DNA of 29,109 bases from an uncultured Bacillota bacterium (GTDB lineage Bacteria > Bacillota_I > Bacilli_A > RF39 > UBA660): positions 1-29,109 of the forward strand of contig CAJLEF010000013.1 in NCBI GenBank assembly GCA_905205665.1, given 5' to 3'. Positions 14,990 through 23,705 of the stretch are shown piece by piece. Position numbers and translations under genes: made by a program. The notes under the pieces are model-generated. The model ran no database searches and had not been told where the DNA came from. It saw only the letters and a program-made list of their open reading frames with translations. The first letter of the stretch is position 1, and every line of letters starts with the position of its first letter.

Positions 14990-16852
14990 ATGAAGACATT
15001 AAAACCACTTTTAGAAAAAAAATATAGTTGGTTCTATTTATTACTTTTCGCTCTTTTTCTTGCTTTTGTTTTTACTTTCTTCATTCATAATATTGTTTAT
15101 TTTAGCAAAGATTTTAAAGGAGATTATCTTGTTTCTAATACCTCTAAAATAAGTGAAGAAAATGGTGTTACTTTTCTTTTTAAAGATTTAAATCGTTATG
15201 TAAGAGAAATATCTTTTAAAAGCAATTTAAAGACAAATGAAAAAAAAGCATTCAGTATTTGGACAACCAATGATAAAGGAGAAGAAACTTTATTAAAAAC
15301 AGAAAGTTTATATTTATATTATGATGGTAAAGTTTATTTAAACATTAATAAAGATGTTAAAGATATTAAATTTGTCTTCGAGGACTTAAAAGCAGAAGAT
15401 ATTGATATTAAAGAAGTTGCTGTTCATAATAATTTTACTTTTAATATCGTTTATTTTTGTTTTTATACTTTTGTTTTCTTTGCTCTTTTATATTTATGGG
15501 AATCTTTTTTACTAAAGAAATCTTTAAATTTAAGTTATGTTTTCCTTTATGTTTCTTTATTCTGTGGAACCATGTTTGCCTTTTTAACTCCTTTTGGTTA
15601 TTCTATGGATGAAAAAGAACACTTTATCCGTTCTTATAATGTTGCTTCTTTTAACATTAATTTAGATAAACAAGAACAAGTGATGTGGCCAAGTAAAGTA
15701 GATACTTTACTAAATGATCCTTATAATTCTTTTATACCAAATACATATCATTCTTATTTAAATTACTTTGAAAATCTTAAAGAAAAAGGAAATAGTGAAA
15801 AAATAAATAAATACTATCCTTCTACGGCAGAACCTTATTTATTCGGAGGTTATCTTATCAGTGGCTTAGGTATTTTGATAGCGCAAATGATGCATCTATC
15901 TTTCCCAATGCAAATAATTCTAGGAAGATTATTTAACACGATTTTCTTTAGTTTAATAGTCTTTTTAGCTATAAAATTAGCAGGAAAATATGAAAAGATA
16001 TTTTTTGTCGTAGGTCTTATTCCTCTTATGTTATTTCAAGCAGGTTCTTATTCAGCTGATATGTTTACCAATGCCATGAGTATTTTATCTGTTTCTTTAA
16101 CTTTATATTATGCAAGTAAAAAAGAAAAAATTAAATTATCACAGTTATTTTTATTAACGGTATGTTATCTTTCATCTTTCATTTCTAAGATTGCTTATTT
16201 TCCTCTTGTATTACTCATCTTTTGTCTTCCAAATGAAAAATTTAAATCTAAAAAAAGTGCTTTATTTTTTAAATTTTTAATTGTCTTTATCATTTTAATG
16301 TTTTTTGGTTATACATACGTTTATGCTTCTAAACATGGCATTGTGCAGTGGGCTTCTTCAAACGTCGATTCTACAGGTCAAATAAAATTCATTTTAAAAC
16401 ATCCTTTTTCTTATCTTAATGTTTTATATAAAACGTTAGATAGCAGTTTATATGATTTTTTATATTCAGCAACTTCTCAACTAGGATATGTAATAGGCTT
16501 AGGTGGAATTCATTTTTGGCTTTTACTCATTTTATGTTTTATAAGTGTCACAGCCTGTTCTTATAAAATTTCTCTTAAAAATCGTTTTATTTTATTTTTA
16601 GTCATTATAGGAATTTTAGGCGTATCCATGAGTTCTTTATATATTAGTTTTACACCAGTTTCTTATGGAGTGGTACTAGGTTTTCAAGGTCGTTATTTAT
16701 TACCTATTTTTGCACCGACACTTATTTTTGCTTCATCTAGTAAAATTAAAAATTTAGGTACAGAAAAGAATATAAACTATTTACTTGTGATAGGTATGCT
16801 TTGTTTAAATACTTATGCAATGTGGGAAGTTTTATTTCATTATTTTTGTTAG
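14990..16852 (+). CDS. Polytopic membrane protein, DUF2142 family (GT-C-like)
   Basis: The 620-aa protein has one N-terminal membrane helix (about 14-33), an extracytoplasmic beta-rich domain (about 40-150), then about ten or more membrane helices. The motif TPFGYSMDEKEHF (200-212) is the DUF2142 signature, placed in the first external loop as in GT-C transferases, where acidic residues take part in catalysis. DUF2142 proteins are frequent in polysaccharide loci. A polyprenyl-phosphate-sugar-dependent transferase acting outside the membrane is the best guess, unproven. It is the last gene of this operon and is followed by a terminator. Confidence 0.82.
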   Translation: MKTLKPLLEKKYSWFYLLLFALFLAFVFTFFIHNIVYFSKDFKGDYLVSNTSKISEENGVTFLFKDLNRYVREISFKSNLKTNEKKAFSIWTTNDKGEETLLKTESLYLYYDGKVYLNINKDVKDIKFVFEDLKAEDIDIKEVAVHNNFTFNIVYFCFYTFVFFALLYLWESFLLKKSLNLSYVFLYVSLFCGTMFAFLTPFGYSMDEKEHFIRSYNVASFNINLDKQEQVMWPSKVDTLLNDPYNSFIPNTYHSYLNYFENLKEKGNSEKINKYYPSTAEPYLFGGYLISGLGILIAQMMHLSFPMQIILGRLFNTIFFSLIVFLAIKLAGKYEKIFFVVGLIPLMLFQAGSYSADMFTNAMSILSVSLTLYYASKKEKIKLSQLFLLTVCYLSSFISKIAYFPLVLLIFCLPNEKFKSKKSALFFKFLIVFIILMFFGYTYVYASKHGIVQWASSNVDSTGQIKFILKHPFSYLNVLYKTLDSSLYDFLYSATSQLGYVIGLGGIHFWLLLILCFISVTACSYKISLKNRFILFLVIIGILGVSMSSLYISFTPVSYGVVLGFQGRYLLPIFAPTLIFASSSKIKNLGTEKNINYLLVIGMLCLNTYAMWEVLFHYFC

Positions 16853-16884
16853 AGAATAAGGTTTTAAAAATCTTATTCTTTTTT
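16853..16884 (+). terminator. Strong terminator ending the exporter operon
   Basis: A perfect 8-bp stem AGAATAAG/CTTATTCT lies 1 nt after the stop codon and is followed by a run of T. It separates the exporter operon from the decoration operon. Confidence 0.88.
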
Positions 16885-16953
16885 CAGCCAAAATGTAAAA
16901 TGAAAATCAGCCAAATTGTAAAGTAAAATAGAGCCAAAATGTAAAATAGACCA
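16885..16953. repeat. Three tandem 23-bp repeats, possible IS21-type end remnant
   Basis: Units start at 16885, 16908 and 16931, exactly 23 bp apart. Each begins with (C/G)AGCCAAA(A/T)TGTAAA(A/G)T and then diverges. Multiple short repeats built on a xxCAAAATGTAAA core are known at the ends of IS21-family elements, where the transposase binds. No istA, istB or second end is seen nearby, so this would be a solo end or scar. It starts immediately after the terminator T run. Nothing else is recognised up to the promoter at 17028. Confidence 0.6.
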
Positions 16954-17027
16954 ATGAAATATGAAATTTAATGTGGATAATTATTAAAAAATAATGATAC
17001 GTCTTTTTTTGCTACAACATATTTAAT

Positions 17028-17056
17028 TTGCAATTTGTCCTTATAGCCTATATAAT
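17028..17056 (+). promoter_or_regulatory. Promoter of the sugar-decoration operon
   Basis: TTGCAA, a 17-bp spacer and TATAAT. The predicted start is near 17063, about 20 nt before the first gene. Confidence 0.8.
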
Positions 17057-17081
17057 AAAGAAGAAATAAAGAAGAGGTTTT

Positions 17082-17795
17082 ATGATGAAAATTTTATTGG
17101 TTATTCCAGCTTATAATGAAGAAGAAAATATCTTAAAAACATATGAATCTATTATTGATTATAATAAAAAAAATAAAACAAATTATGATGTCATTGTTAT
17201 AAATGATGGTAGTAAAGATAATACAGAAAAGGTTTTATGCGAAAATAATATTCCTCATGTTAAATTAATTCAAAATTTAGGTATTGGAGGAGCTGTGCAA
17301 ACAGGATATAAATATGCTTATTTAAATGACTATGACATAGCTATTCAATATGATGGAGATGGACAACATGATGTTTGTTATGTGAAAACTGTCATAGATC
17401 CTATTATAAATGACAAATACAATATGGTTATTGGTTCTCGTTTTAAAACAGAAGAAGATGATAACTTTAAATCTTCTTTTATGAGACGGGTAGGAATCAA
17501 TATTCTTTCCTTTATTATTAAAAGTAAAACAGGTGTTAAAATTTATGATACGACTTCTGGTTTTCGTGCCATCGATAGAGAAATTATGGCCCTTTTTAAA
17601 GATAAATATCCCACAGAGTATCCTGAACCAATATCAACCGTGGATGTTCTAAAACGAGGTTACAAAGTTACAGAAGTTCCCGTTAAAATGAAAGCGCGTG
17701 AAAAAGGTAAATCTTCCATAACGCCTTTAAAAAGTGCTTATTATATGGTAAATGTTGTTTTATCAATTCTTGTTATGAAGGTGGTGAAAAAATGA
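17082..17795 (+). CDS. Polyprenyl-phosphate sugar synthase-like glycosyltransferase (DPM1-like GT2)
   Basis: This is a cytosolic GT2 enzyme of 237 aa with the dolichyl/undecaprenyl-phosphate hexose synthase pattern: VIPAYNEEENI (7-17), NDGSKDNT (41-48), QNLGIGGAVQTGY (64-76) and QYDGDGQHD (89-97), where the DxD binds metal. Near the end REKGKSSITPLKSAYYM is typical. It should load a sugar from a nucleotide donor onto polyprenyl phosphate. There are no membrane helices; the adjacent DUF2304 protein commonly accompanies this subtype. The ATG at 17082 follows AGAGG; the ATG at 17085 is an equally possible start. Confidence 0.88.
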   Translation: MMKILLVIPAYNEEENILKTYESIIDYNKKNKTNYDVIVINDGSKDNTEKVLCENNIPHVKLIQNLGIGGAVQTGYKYAYLNDYDIAIQYDGDGQHDVCYVKTVIDPIINDKYNMVIGSRFKTEEDDNFKSSFMRRVGINILSFIIKSKTGVKIYDTTSGFRAIDREIMALFKDKYPTEYPEPISTVDVLKRGYKVTEVPVKMKAREKGKSSITPLKSAYYMVNVVLSILVMKVVKK

Positions 17796-18124
17796 GTACG
17801 CAATTAAAAGTGGCGTTAATTGTTTTTGCAATTATTTGGTTTATTGTCATTATTTACAATATTAGAAAAGAAAAAATATCCGTACGTTATTCTTTATTTT
17901 GGTTATTTTCTACTTTAGTAATCTTACTCGTAGGCTTATTTCCCGACATTATTTTATATTTCAATAATTTTCTTGGTTTTGAAGTAATGTCAAATTTTGT
18001 CATAGGTTTACTTATTAGTTTACTTTTACTCATCACTTTTATTTTGACAATTATTGTCACAAAACAAAAAAATCAAATAAAGATATTAATTCAAGAAATC
18101 TCTTTATTAGAAAGTAGGAAGTAG
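17792..18124 (+). CDS. DUF2304 membrane protein
   Basis: This is a small integral membrane protein of 110 aa with three hydrophobic helices (about 6-22, 32-53, 66-92) and a basic, amphipathic C-terminal tail. The pattern KEKISVRYSLFWLFSTLVILLVG with FPDI fits DUF2304. These proteins are regularly encoded next to DPM1-like GT2 enzymes, as here (4-bp overlap), and probably anchor or assist the synthase at the membrane. The role is inferred from linkage only. Confidence 0.85.
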   Translation: MSTQLKVALIVFAIIWFIVIIYNIRKEKISVRYSLFWLFSTLVILLVGLFPDIILYFNNFLGFEVMSNFVIGLLISLLLLITFILTIIVTKQKNQIKILIQEISLLESRK

Positions 18125-18125
18125 T

Positions 18126-18479
18126 ATGCTTAAATATTTAATCATTGTTATCTATATTATTTGTACAACACTTGGTATTACTTTTATGAAATTAGGTGGT
18201 GATAGTTTACATTTAAGTTTACAAAATAAACTTAGTTTTCAAGTAGGTTACACGACATTTTTAGGACTTTGTAGCTATGTGATTAGCTTCTTTTTATGGC
18301 AAAAGTTAGTTGTTAAATATGATGTATCTTTAATTGTTCCAGTTGTTAATGGTATTGTCCAAGTTATTGTTTTACTCGTTGGACACTTTGTTTTTAAAGA
18401 AAATTTAAGTATGATGTCTTTAATAGGTTCTTTACTCGTTATATTAGGAATTATCTTAATTGGTTTTGGGAATAAATAA
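18126..18479 (+). CDS. SMR/EamA-like small transporter, possible lipid-linked sugar flippase
   Basis: The 117-aa protein has four membrane helices, with YIICTTLGITFMKLGGDS in helix one and VVNGIVQVIVLLVGHFVFKENL in the helix-three to helix-four region. The latter is like EamA/SMR proteins and the ArnE/ArnF undecaprenyl-phosphate-aminoarabinose flippase subunits. Placed between a polyprenyl-phosphate sugar synthase with its DUF2304 partner and a GT-C transferase, flipping of the lipid-linked sugar is a good inference. An efflux role is less likely. It starts 1 nt after the DUF2304 stop. Confidence 0.78.
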   Translation: MLKYLIIVIYIICTTLGITFMKLGGDSLHLSLQNKLSFQVGYTTFLGLCSYVISFFLWQKLVVKYDVSLIVPVVNGIVQVIVLLVGHFVFKENLSMMSLIGSLLVILGIILIGFGNK

Positions 18480-18498
18480 AAAAGAAAGTAGGGTTTGT

Positions 18499-20841
18499 AT
18501 GTTAAAAAATATTTTTGAAACAAAAGAATTTCGTTTCTTACTGGTAGGCATTTTAAATACATTAGTAGGTTACGGATTGTATGCTTTATTTTTAAGTTTG
18601 CATATTAATTATTTAATCGCTAATACGATGTCTACTATTTTAGGCATTATTCATAGTTATCTTTGGAACCGTTTTTTTACTTTTAAAAGTAAGGAAAAAG
18701 CCAGTAAAGAAATTGTTAAGTTTTTCTTTGTCTATTTAATTAGTTATTTAATTGGCTGTGCCACTCTTTATATTTTTAAAAACAAATTAAACATTGATGT
18801 TTACTTAGCAGGTCTTTTAAATCTTGTTATTACCACGATTATTAGTTTCTTTGGTCATAAATATTTTAGTTTCAAAGAGAAGAAAGTAACTTTAAAAGAA
18901 ATATGGCAAGAAAATAAAAAGTTTATTTTACCAAGTTTGCTTTTCCTTTTATCCTTTGGTTTACTTTTAAGTTATAAAAATTTACCTAATTTTACCGATG
19001 AAGGGGATGTCATGTTAGGAGCTACTTTAATTAGTAAGGGTAAGATAGTTTATCTTGATTTTGCTTCGCAACATTTACCATTTACTTATTATTTTCTAAC
19101 TATTTTTGCCTTATTAGGAATTCATTCGGTGGTAGGCTTTCGTATTGGCATGTATTTAATGTTAAGTGTCCTTTTTGTTTTTATGTATTTAAGATATCAT
19201 AAAACATTTGGAAAATTACCATTTTTCCTTTATCCTTTTTTCTATACTCTTTATATGTCTTTCCCAGATTATACAGCAGGAACCGTTATCTCTGAACAAT
19301 TTGTAAGTCAATTTTTAGTTATTTTATTTTTGGAAATCTTAATGTTTTATAAAAATAAAAAATTAGATACCTTAGCCCTTATTCTTATTCCTCTTATGAT
19401 GGTTTTAAGTATTGGTTCTAGTTTTGTGAGTATCTTAGCCGTTTTCGCAGCAGTCCTTGCTTTTGTTTTCTTAGATATTAAATTTTATTTACAAGAAAAT
19501 AAATTTAAACTTTCTTCTTATTTACAGCATTTCTTTAAAAAATATAAAGTCATTCTTTTAGTCGGTATTGGCTTAGTAGGAATATTTGTCCTTTACTTAG
19601 CTTTAAGTGGCAGTCTTATGGAATGTTATAAACAGGCCTTTCAATTAAATACAGAAGTTTATGCAAAATATAATAGTTATTCTTCTAATCCAATAGTGAC
19701 GATGATCAAGACTTTTCCAAGATTTTTCTTATCTATCACAAGCTTCTTAACTTTAAATACCAATTCTCTTTTATATATTATCTTATATTTAGGAGTCATT
19801 ATTTTTACTTATAAATTAAGTAAAAAAGATTATAGTTTAGCATTCTTAATGTTTTTCTATATTTTGATGTGTGGTAATCGTGGTTTTACTGATTTTCACG
19901 CTTTACCATTTTTTGCCACAGTAATTATCGGAATTTGTTTAATGTTATCTAAATTAGATAAGAAAAAATTAAATATTTGTTTATGTCTTTTCCTTATTTT
20001 ATTTGTCAAAGTAAGAGGCGTAGCTTTCCAAAATGTTTTAAAGCCAAGAGAAGAAAAAGAAATTACATCTATTGTTAAACTTTTAAATGAAGACGAACAA
20101 ATCATGCATGTTGATATTGATACGTCTTCGTATATTGATGAAGGTAAGATTCCTTATGGCCCTTTTGCCAGTATGGTTCCTTGGTTTGCGGATATTTATG
20201 AAGATGAATATTTACAAATTATTAAAGACAGTCATTCTAAAGTAATTACTTATTATCCATACAATACGGTTTGGAGTGTTCCATTTAAAGATTTTTTACC
20301 AAAAGTAAATGAATATATTATTAAAAATTATGTTTTTGTGAAAGATGGCTTGTATTTTGTTCATCCAGATTATTTAAAAGAAGCTTCTAGAAAATTAAAT
20401 AGAATGCTTCCATATTACAATAATTGTTATGATACGATTACCTTCATGCCACTTGTTAATAATTCTGTTAAAGAAACTATCGAAGTAAGTAAAACAACAG
20501 AGAAACTTGGCATTATGTTTGGAACTTATTCGAGGGTTAATTATTCTTTACTGCATTTTACAATGAAAAAAGAAGGTAAAGTGATTTACGATGAAATTAT
20601 TTCAGCAAGTGAATTAAAGGATAATGATTATTACTATTTAAAATTAAATGAAGCTTTAGAGCCAAATGAAACTTATGAATTAGAAATAAGTTCTACAAAT
20701 ACAAATGATAAAGATTATGTGGCCATTTATAAAATGAATGATGAAGTAGGTTATGACGAAAATTATTTAATGATAAATGGTATTACCTATAAAAATGAAG
20801 ATTTAGTAATGGAGATGTATGATGAAAAAGAAAACAATTAG
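18499..20841 (+). CDS. GtrA flippase domain fused to a GT-C membrane glycosyltransferase
   Basis: The start is set at ATG 18499 after AAAGTAGG; the frame open from TTG 18460 overlaps the previous gene. The protein has 780 aa. Residues 1-128 form a GtrA domain with four helices (FLLVGILNTLVGYGLY, SYLWNRFFTFKS, SFFGHKYFSF), a family thought to flip polyprenyl-phosphate sugars. From about 140 a GT-C region with roughly ten helices follows. Its first external loop has NFTDEGD (164-170), with D/E in the catalytic place, and IVYLDFASQHLPF. A soluble C-terminal beta domain (about 640-780) ends it. The fusion would couple flipping and transfer. The stop overlaps the next gene by 23 bp. Confidence 0.82.
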   Translation: MLKNIFETKEFRFLLVGILNTLVGYGLYALFLSLHINYLIANTMSTILGIIHSYLWNRFFTFKSKEKASKEIVKFFFVYLISYLIGCATLYIFKNKLNIDVYLAGLLNLVITTIISFFGHKYFSFKEKKVTLKEIWQENKKFILPSLLFLLSFGLLLSYKNLPNFTDEGDVMLGATLISKGKIVYLDFASQHLPFTYYFLTIFALLGIHSVVGFRIGMYLMLSVLFVFMYLRYHKTFGKLPFFLYPFFYTLYMSFPDYTAGTVISEQFVSQFLVILFLEILMFYKNKKLDTLALILIPLMMVLSIGSSFVSILAVFAAVLAFVFLDIKFYLQENKFKLSSYLQHFFKKYKVILLVGIGLVGIFVLYLALSGSLMECYKQAFQLNTEVYAKYNSYSSNPIVTMIKTFPRFFLSITSFLTLNTNSLLYIILYLGVIIFTYKLSKKDYSLAFLMFFYILMCGNRGFTDFHALPFFATVIIGICLMLSKLDKKKLNICLCLFLILFVKVRGVAFQNVLKPREEKEITSIVKLLNEDEQIMHVDIDTSSYIDEGKIPYGPFASMVPWFADIYEDEYLQIIKDSHSKVITYYPYNTVWSVPFKDFLPKVNEYIIKNYVFVKDGLYFVHPDYLKEASRKLNRMLPYYNNCYDTITFMPLVNNSVKETIEVSKTTEKLGIMFGTYSRVNYSLLHFTMKKEGKVIYDEIISASELKDNDYYYLKLNEALEPNETYELEISSTNTNDKDYVAIYKMNDEVGYDENYLMINGITYKNEDLVMEMYDEKENN

Positions 20842-21775
20842 TATTATGGTTCCTACCTATAATGAAGAAGAAAATGTTGTTTTAATGTATGAAGCTTTAA
20901 AAAATATTTTAGAAAAGGAACTTAAAAAATATGATTATGAAATATTATTTATTGATAATAAATCCCTTGATAAAACAAGAACTCTAATAAGAGAAATTTG
21001 TGCTAAAGATAAAAATGTTAAAGCAATCTTTAATGCTCAAAATTTTGGTCAATTTAATAGTCCTTATTACGGACTTATTAGTACAACAGGTGATTGTACT
21101 ATTTCTGTTGCGGCTGATTTTCAAGACCCTGTGGAGATGATTCCTAAATTTGTTAAAGAATGGGAAAAAGGTTATAAAATTGTCATTGGTATCAAAAATA
21201 AAAGTGAAGAAAGTAAAATAGTGTATGCTCTTAGAAGCCTTTATTACAAAATGATTAAAAAGTTTTCGGAAGTAGAGCAAATTGAACATTTTACAGGCTT
21301 TGGTTTATATGATAAAGATTTTATTGAAGTTTTAAAAAATCTAGATGATCCAGATCCTTATTTAAGGGGTATTGTCGCTGAACTTGGTTTTGAAAGAAAA
21401 GAAATACCTTTCACTCAGCCAAAAAGACAAAGAGGAAAATCATCTAACAATTGGTATCGTCTTTATGATGCTGCTATGTTAGGAATTACATCTTATACAA
21501 AGATTGGTTTAAGACTCGCAACGATTGTTGGCTTTATAATTTCTTTTCTTTCTATCTTAGTAGCTTTAATTTATTTAGTTTTAAAATTTTGTAATTGGAA
21601 TTCTTTTCAAGCAGGCATAGCTCCGATTATTATAGGGGTTTTCTTACTGGGTGGTATGCAAATATTCTTTATTGGTTTTTTAGGTGAATATATTTTAAAT
21701 ATCAATCAACGTGTTATGCATAGACCTTTAGTTGTGGTAGAAGAAAAATTAAATTTTGAAGGTGACAGAAAATGA
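20819..21775 (+). CDS. GtrB-like polyprenyl-phosphate glycosyltransferase with two C-terminal helices
   Basis: The 318-aa protein has a GT2 core with VPTYNEEENVV (11-21), a variant nucleotide site FIDNKSLDKT (44-53), QNFGQFNSPY (74-83) and AADFQDP (98-104). Two helices at the C-terminus (about 235-260 and 268-292, with FIGFLGEYI) are the GtrB membrane module. It makes a polyprenyl-phosphate sugar on the cytosolic face, for flipping by a GtrA-type protein such as the fusion encoded just before it. The start is ATG 20819 or 20822 after GGAG, within the end of the previous gene. Confidence 0.87.
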   Translation: MMKKKTISIMVPTYNEEENVVLMYEALKNILEKELKKYDYEILFIDNKSLDKTRTLIREICAKDKNVKAIFNAQNFGQFNSPYYGLISTTGDCTISVAADFQDPVEMIPKFVKEWEKGYKIVIGIKNKSEESKIVYALRSLYYKMIKKFSEVEQIEHFTGFGLYDKDFIEVLKNLDDPDPYLRGIVAELGFERKEIPFTQPKRQRGKSSNNWYRLYDAAMLGITSYTKIGLRLATIVGFIISFLSILVALIYLVLKFCNWNSFQAGIAPIIIGVFLLGGMQIFFIGFLGEYILNINQRVMHRPLVVVEEKLNFEGDRK

Positions 21776-22692
21776 GATACATTATTACAGGGGGAACTGG
21801 TTTTATTGGCCAAAAATTAATTAGTAAACTTCTTTTAGAAAATAATGAAGTTATTGCAATTGTAAGACCTGGTTCTGCAAAAAATAAAAATTTACCTAAA
21901 AATCCTAATTTAACTTTAAAAACTTGTGATTTGAGTAGTTTAGACTGTTTAGATTTACCAGAGTCTGATGTATTTATTCATTTAGGTTGGAAAGGAACAA
22001 CGGGCAGTGATAGACAAAATAATGATTTACAAAGAGCTAATTTAATAGATTCTACTTTTGCTTTAAAATTAGCTCAAAAATGTCATTGTCAAACATTTTT
22101 CTTTGCCGGTAGCCAAGCCGAATATGGTGATATTAGAAAAATGAACTATGAAAATCAGAAAGAATCTAATGAACTTAATCCAACGACTAAATACGGATAT
22201 TATAAAAACTTATTTGGCTATTATTTATTAAAAGAAAAACAAGACATGAAAGCATATCATGGCAGAATCTTTTCCGTGTATGGTCCAAATGATCAACCTA
22301 ATTCTCTTATTGAAACAATGATAAAAACAAAAATAGAAGGAAAGAAAATGTTACTAGGTCCTTGTGAACATGACTGGAATTTTACTTATATTGACGATAT
22401 TTCTAACATGATTTTAGGTCTTATTAAAAGTGGAGCACCTTCTGGTATTTATAACTTAGCAAGTAAAGATACCAGACCATTAAAAGAATTTGTAAACAGT
22501 GCGTTAGAAAACATTCCTTCTCTTTATCCAGGAACATGTATTATTAATGGTAGAGAAGGTGGCGCGAGTGATATTCCTTTAAGACCAGATACGAGTAAAT
22601 TAAGAGAATATGTAGAGGTTTTTGATACGCCATTTGAAGAAGGAATTTTGCAGACGATTAATTATGATTTAAAAAGGAAGAAAGTAAAATGA
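21772..22692 (+). CDS. NAD-dependent epimerase/dehydratase (extended SDR), sugar-nucleotide modifying
   Basis: The 306-aa protein has a Rossmann start GGTGFIG (7-13), a catalytic Ser114 in FAGSQAEYG, and Tyr141/Lys145 in the YxxxK site (YGYYK). HGRIFSVYGPNDQP and DWNFTYIDDI match the sugar-binding half of NDP-sugar epimerases and 4-ketoreductases. Overlaps of 4 bp on both sides place it with two GtrB-like enzymes, so it probably makes the activated sugar that one of them uses. The exact reaction (epimerase, reductase or dehydratase) cannot be told by eye. Confidence 0.85.
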   Translation: MRYIITGGTGFIGQKLISKLLLENNEVIAIVRPGSAKNKNLPKNPNLTLKTCDLSSLDCLDLPESDVFIHLGWKGTTGSDRQNNDLQRANLIDSTFALKLAQKCHCQTFFFAGSQAEYGDIRKMNYENQKESNELNPTTKYGYYKNLFGYYLLKEKQDMKAYHGRIFSVYGPNDQPNSLIETMIKTKIEGKKMLLGPCEHDWNFTYIDDISNMILGLIKSGAPSGIYNLASKDTRPLKEFVNSALENIPSLYPGTCIINGREGGASDIPLRPDTSKLREYVEVFDTPFEEGILQTINYDLKRKKVK

Positions 22693-23639
22693 GAAAAAAA
22701 ATTAGTGTTATTGTTTCTTGTTATAACGAAGAAGAATCATTACCTTTATTTTATGAAGAAATGAGTAAAGTTATGGATGAAATGTCTCAAAATGATTTTG
22801 AACTTATTTTTGTAAATGATGGCAGTCGTGATAATACTTTAAAAGAAATCAAAGAATTAAGAGCCAAAGATAAAAGAGTGAGATATATTTCTTTTTCTCG
22901 TAACTTCGGAAAAGAAGCAGCGATGAAAGCTGGTCTTGATTATTCTACGGGAGATTATGTGACTTTAATGGACGCTGATTTACAAGATCCACCTAAAATG
23001 CTACCTGAAATGTTAAATATTTTAGAAAAGGAACATTATGATTGTGTAGGAACAAGAAGAGTTACCAGAAAAGGAGAACCTGTTATACGTAGTTTCTTTG
23101 CTCGCAAATTTTATAAAATTATTAATAAAATGAGCAAAGTAGAAATGGTAGATGGAGCAAGAGATTATCGGCTTATGACAAGACAAATGGTGGAAGCTAT
23201 TAAAAGTTGTGAAGAATATAATCGTTACTCGAAAGGACTTTGGAGTTTTGTCGGTTTTAAAACCAAATGGCTTGAATTTGAAAATGTTCAAAGAGTTGCT
23301 GGTGAAACAAAATGGTCATTCTGGAAATTATTTAAATACGCGATTGAAGGTATTGTAGCTTTTACAACAGCCCCTTTAACCATGGCGGCCTTTCTTGGTA
23401 TTCTTTTCTGTTTTATCGCTTTTATTATGATTATTGTTATCATTTTTAAAACTCTTGTCTTTGGTGATCCAGTAAGCGGTTGGCCAAGTCTTGCTTGCAT
23501 TATTATCTTTGTAAGCGGGATTCAGTTATTCTTTATGGGAATATTTGGTGAGTATTTAGCAAAGACCTATTTAGAGACTAAAAAAAGACCTGTTTATATC
23601 GTTAAAGAAACCGAAAAAGACAGCGATTTGAAGGCATAA
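22689..23639 (+). CDS. GtrB/YkcC-like polyprenyl-phosphate glycosyltransferase
   Basis: The 316-aa protein is close to the GtrB consensus: VSCYNEEESLP (9-19), FVNDGSRDNT (41-50), FSRNFGKEAAMKAGLD (69-84) and MDADLQDPP (94-102). RDYRLM and VGFKTKW follow, and two C-terminal helices (about 238-262, 272-294) end in FFMGIFGEYLAKTYLETKKRP. It is a membrane-attached synthase of a polyprenyl-phosphate hexose. It differs from the enzyme at 20819 in having canonical active-site residues, so the two probably use different donors. It is the last gene of the operon; no hairpin terminator is obvious before the next promoter at 23671. Confidence 0.9.
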   Translation: MRKKISVIVSCYNEEESLPLFYEEMSKVMDEMSQNDFELIFVNDGSRDNTLKEIKELRAKDKRVRYISFSRNFGKEAAMKAGLDYSTGDYVTLMDADLQDPPKMLPEMLNILEKEHYDCVGTRRVTRKGEPVIRSFFARKFYKIINKMSKVEMVDGARDYRLMTRQMVEAIKSCEEYNRYSKGLWSFVGFKTKWLEFENVQRVAGETKWSFWKLFKYAIEGIVAFTTAPLTMAAFLGILFCFIAFIMIIVIIFKTLVFGDPVSGWPSLACIIIFVSGIQLFFMGIFGEYLAKTYLETKKRPVYIVKETEKDSDLKA

Positions 23640-23670
23640 ATTGTCTAAAAAAATTTATGATAAAAAGTGC

Positions 23671-23699
23671 TTGACAAACCATAACCTATCGGTTAGTAT
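23671..23699 (+). promoter_or_regulatory. Promoter of small RNA candidate 1, with operator-like palindrome
   Basis: Perfect -35 TTGACA, a 17-bp spacer and TAGTAT. The spacer and -10 edge hold TAACC-TATC-GGTTA (23682-23695), an inverted repeat like TetR-type operators. Binding there would block RNA polymerase. No regulator gene for it is in the window. Confidence 0.75.
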
Positions 23700-23705
23700 A
23701 TTAAC

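Noticed and set aside
16885..16953. Short CRISPR array
   Set aside because: The 23-bp units are directly adjacent with no spacers, and no cas gene is in the window.
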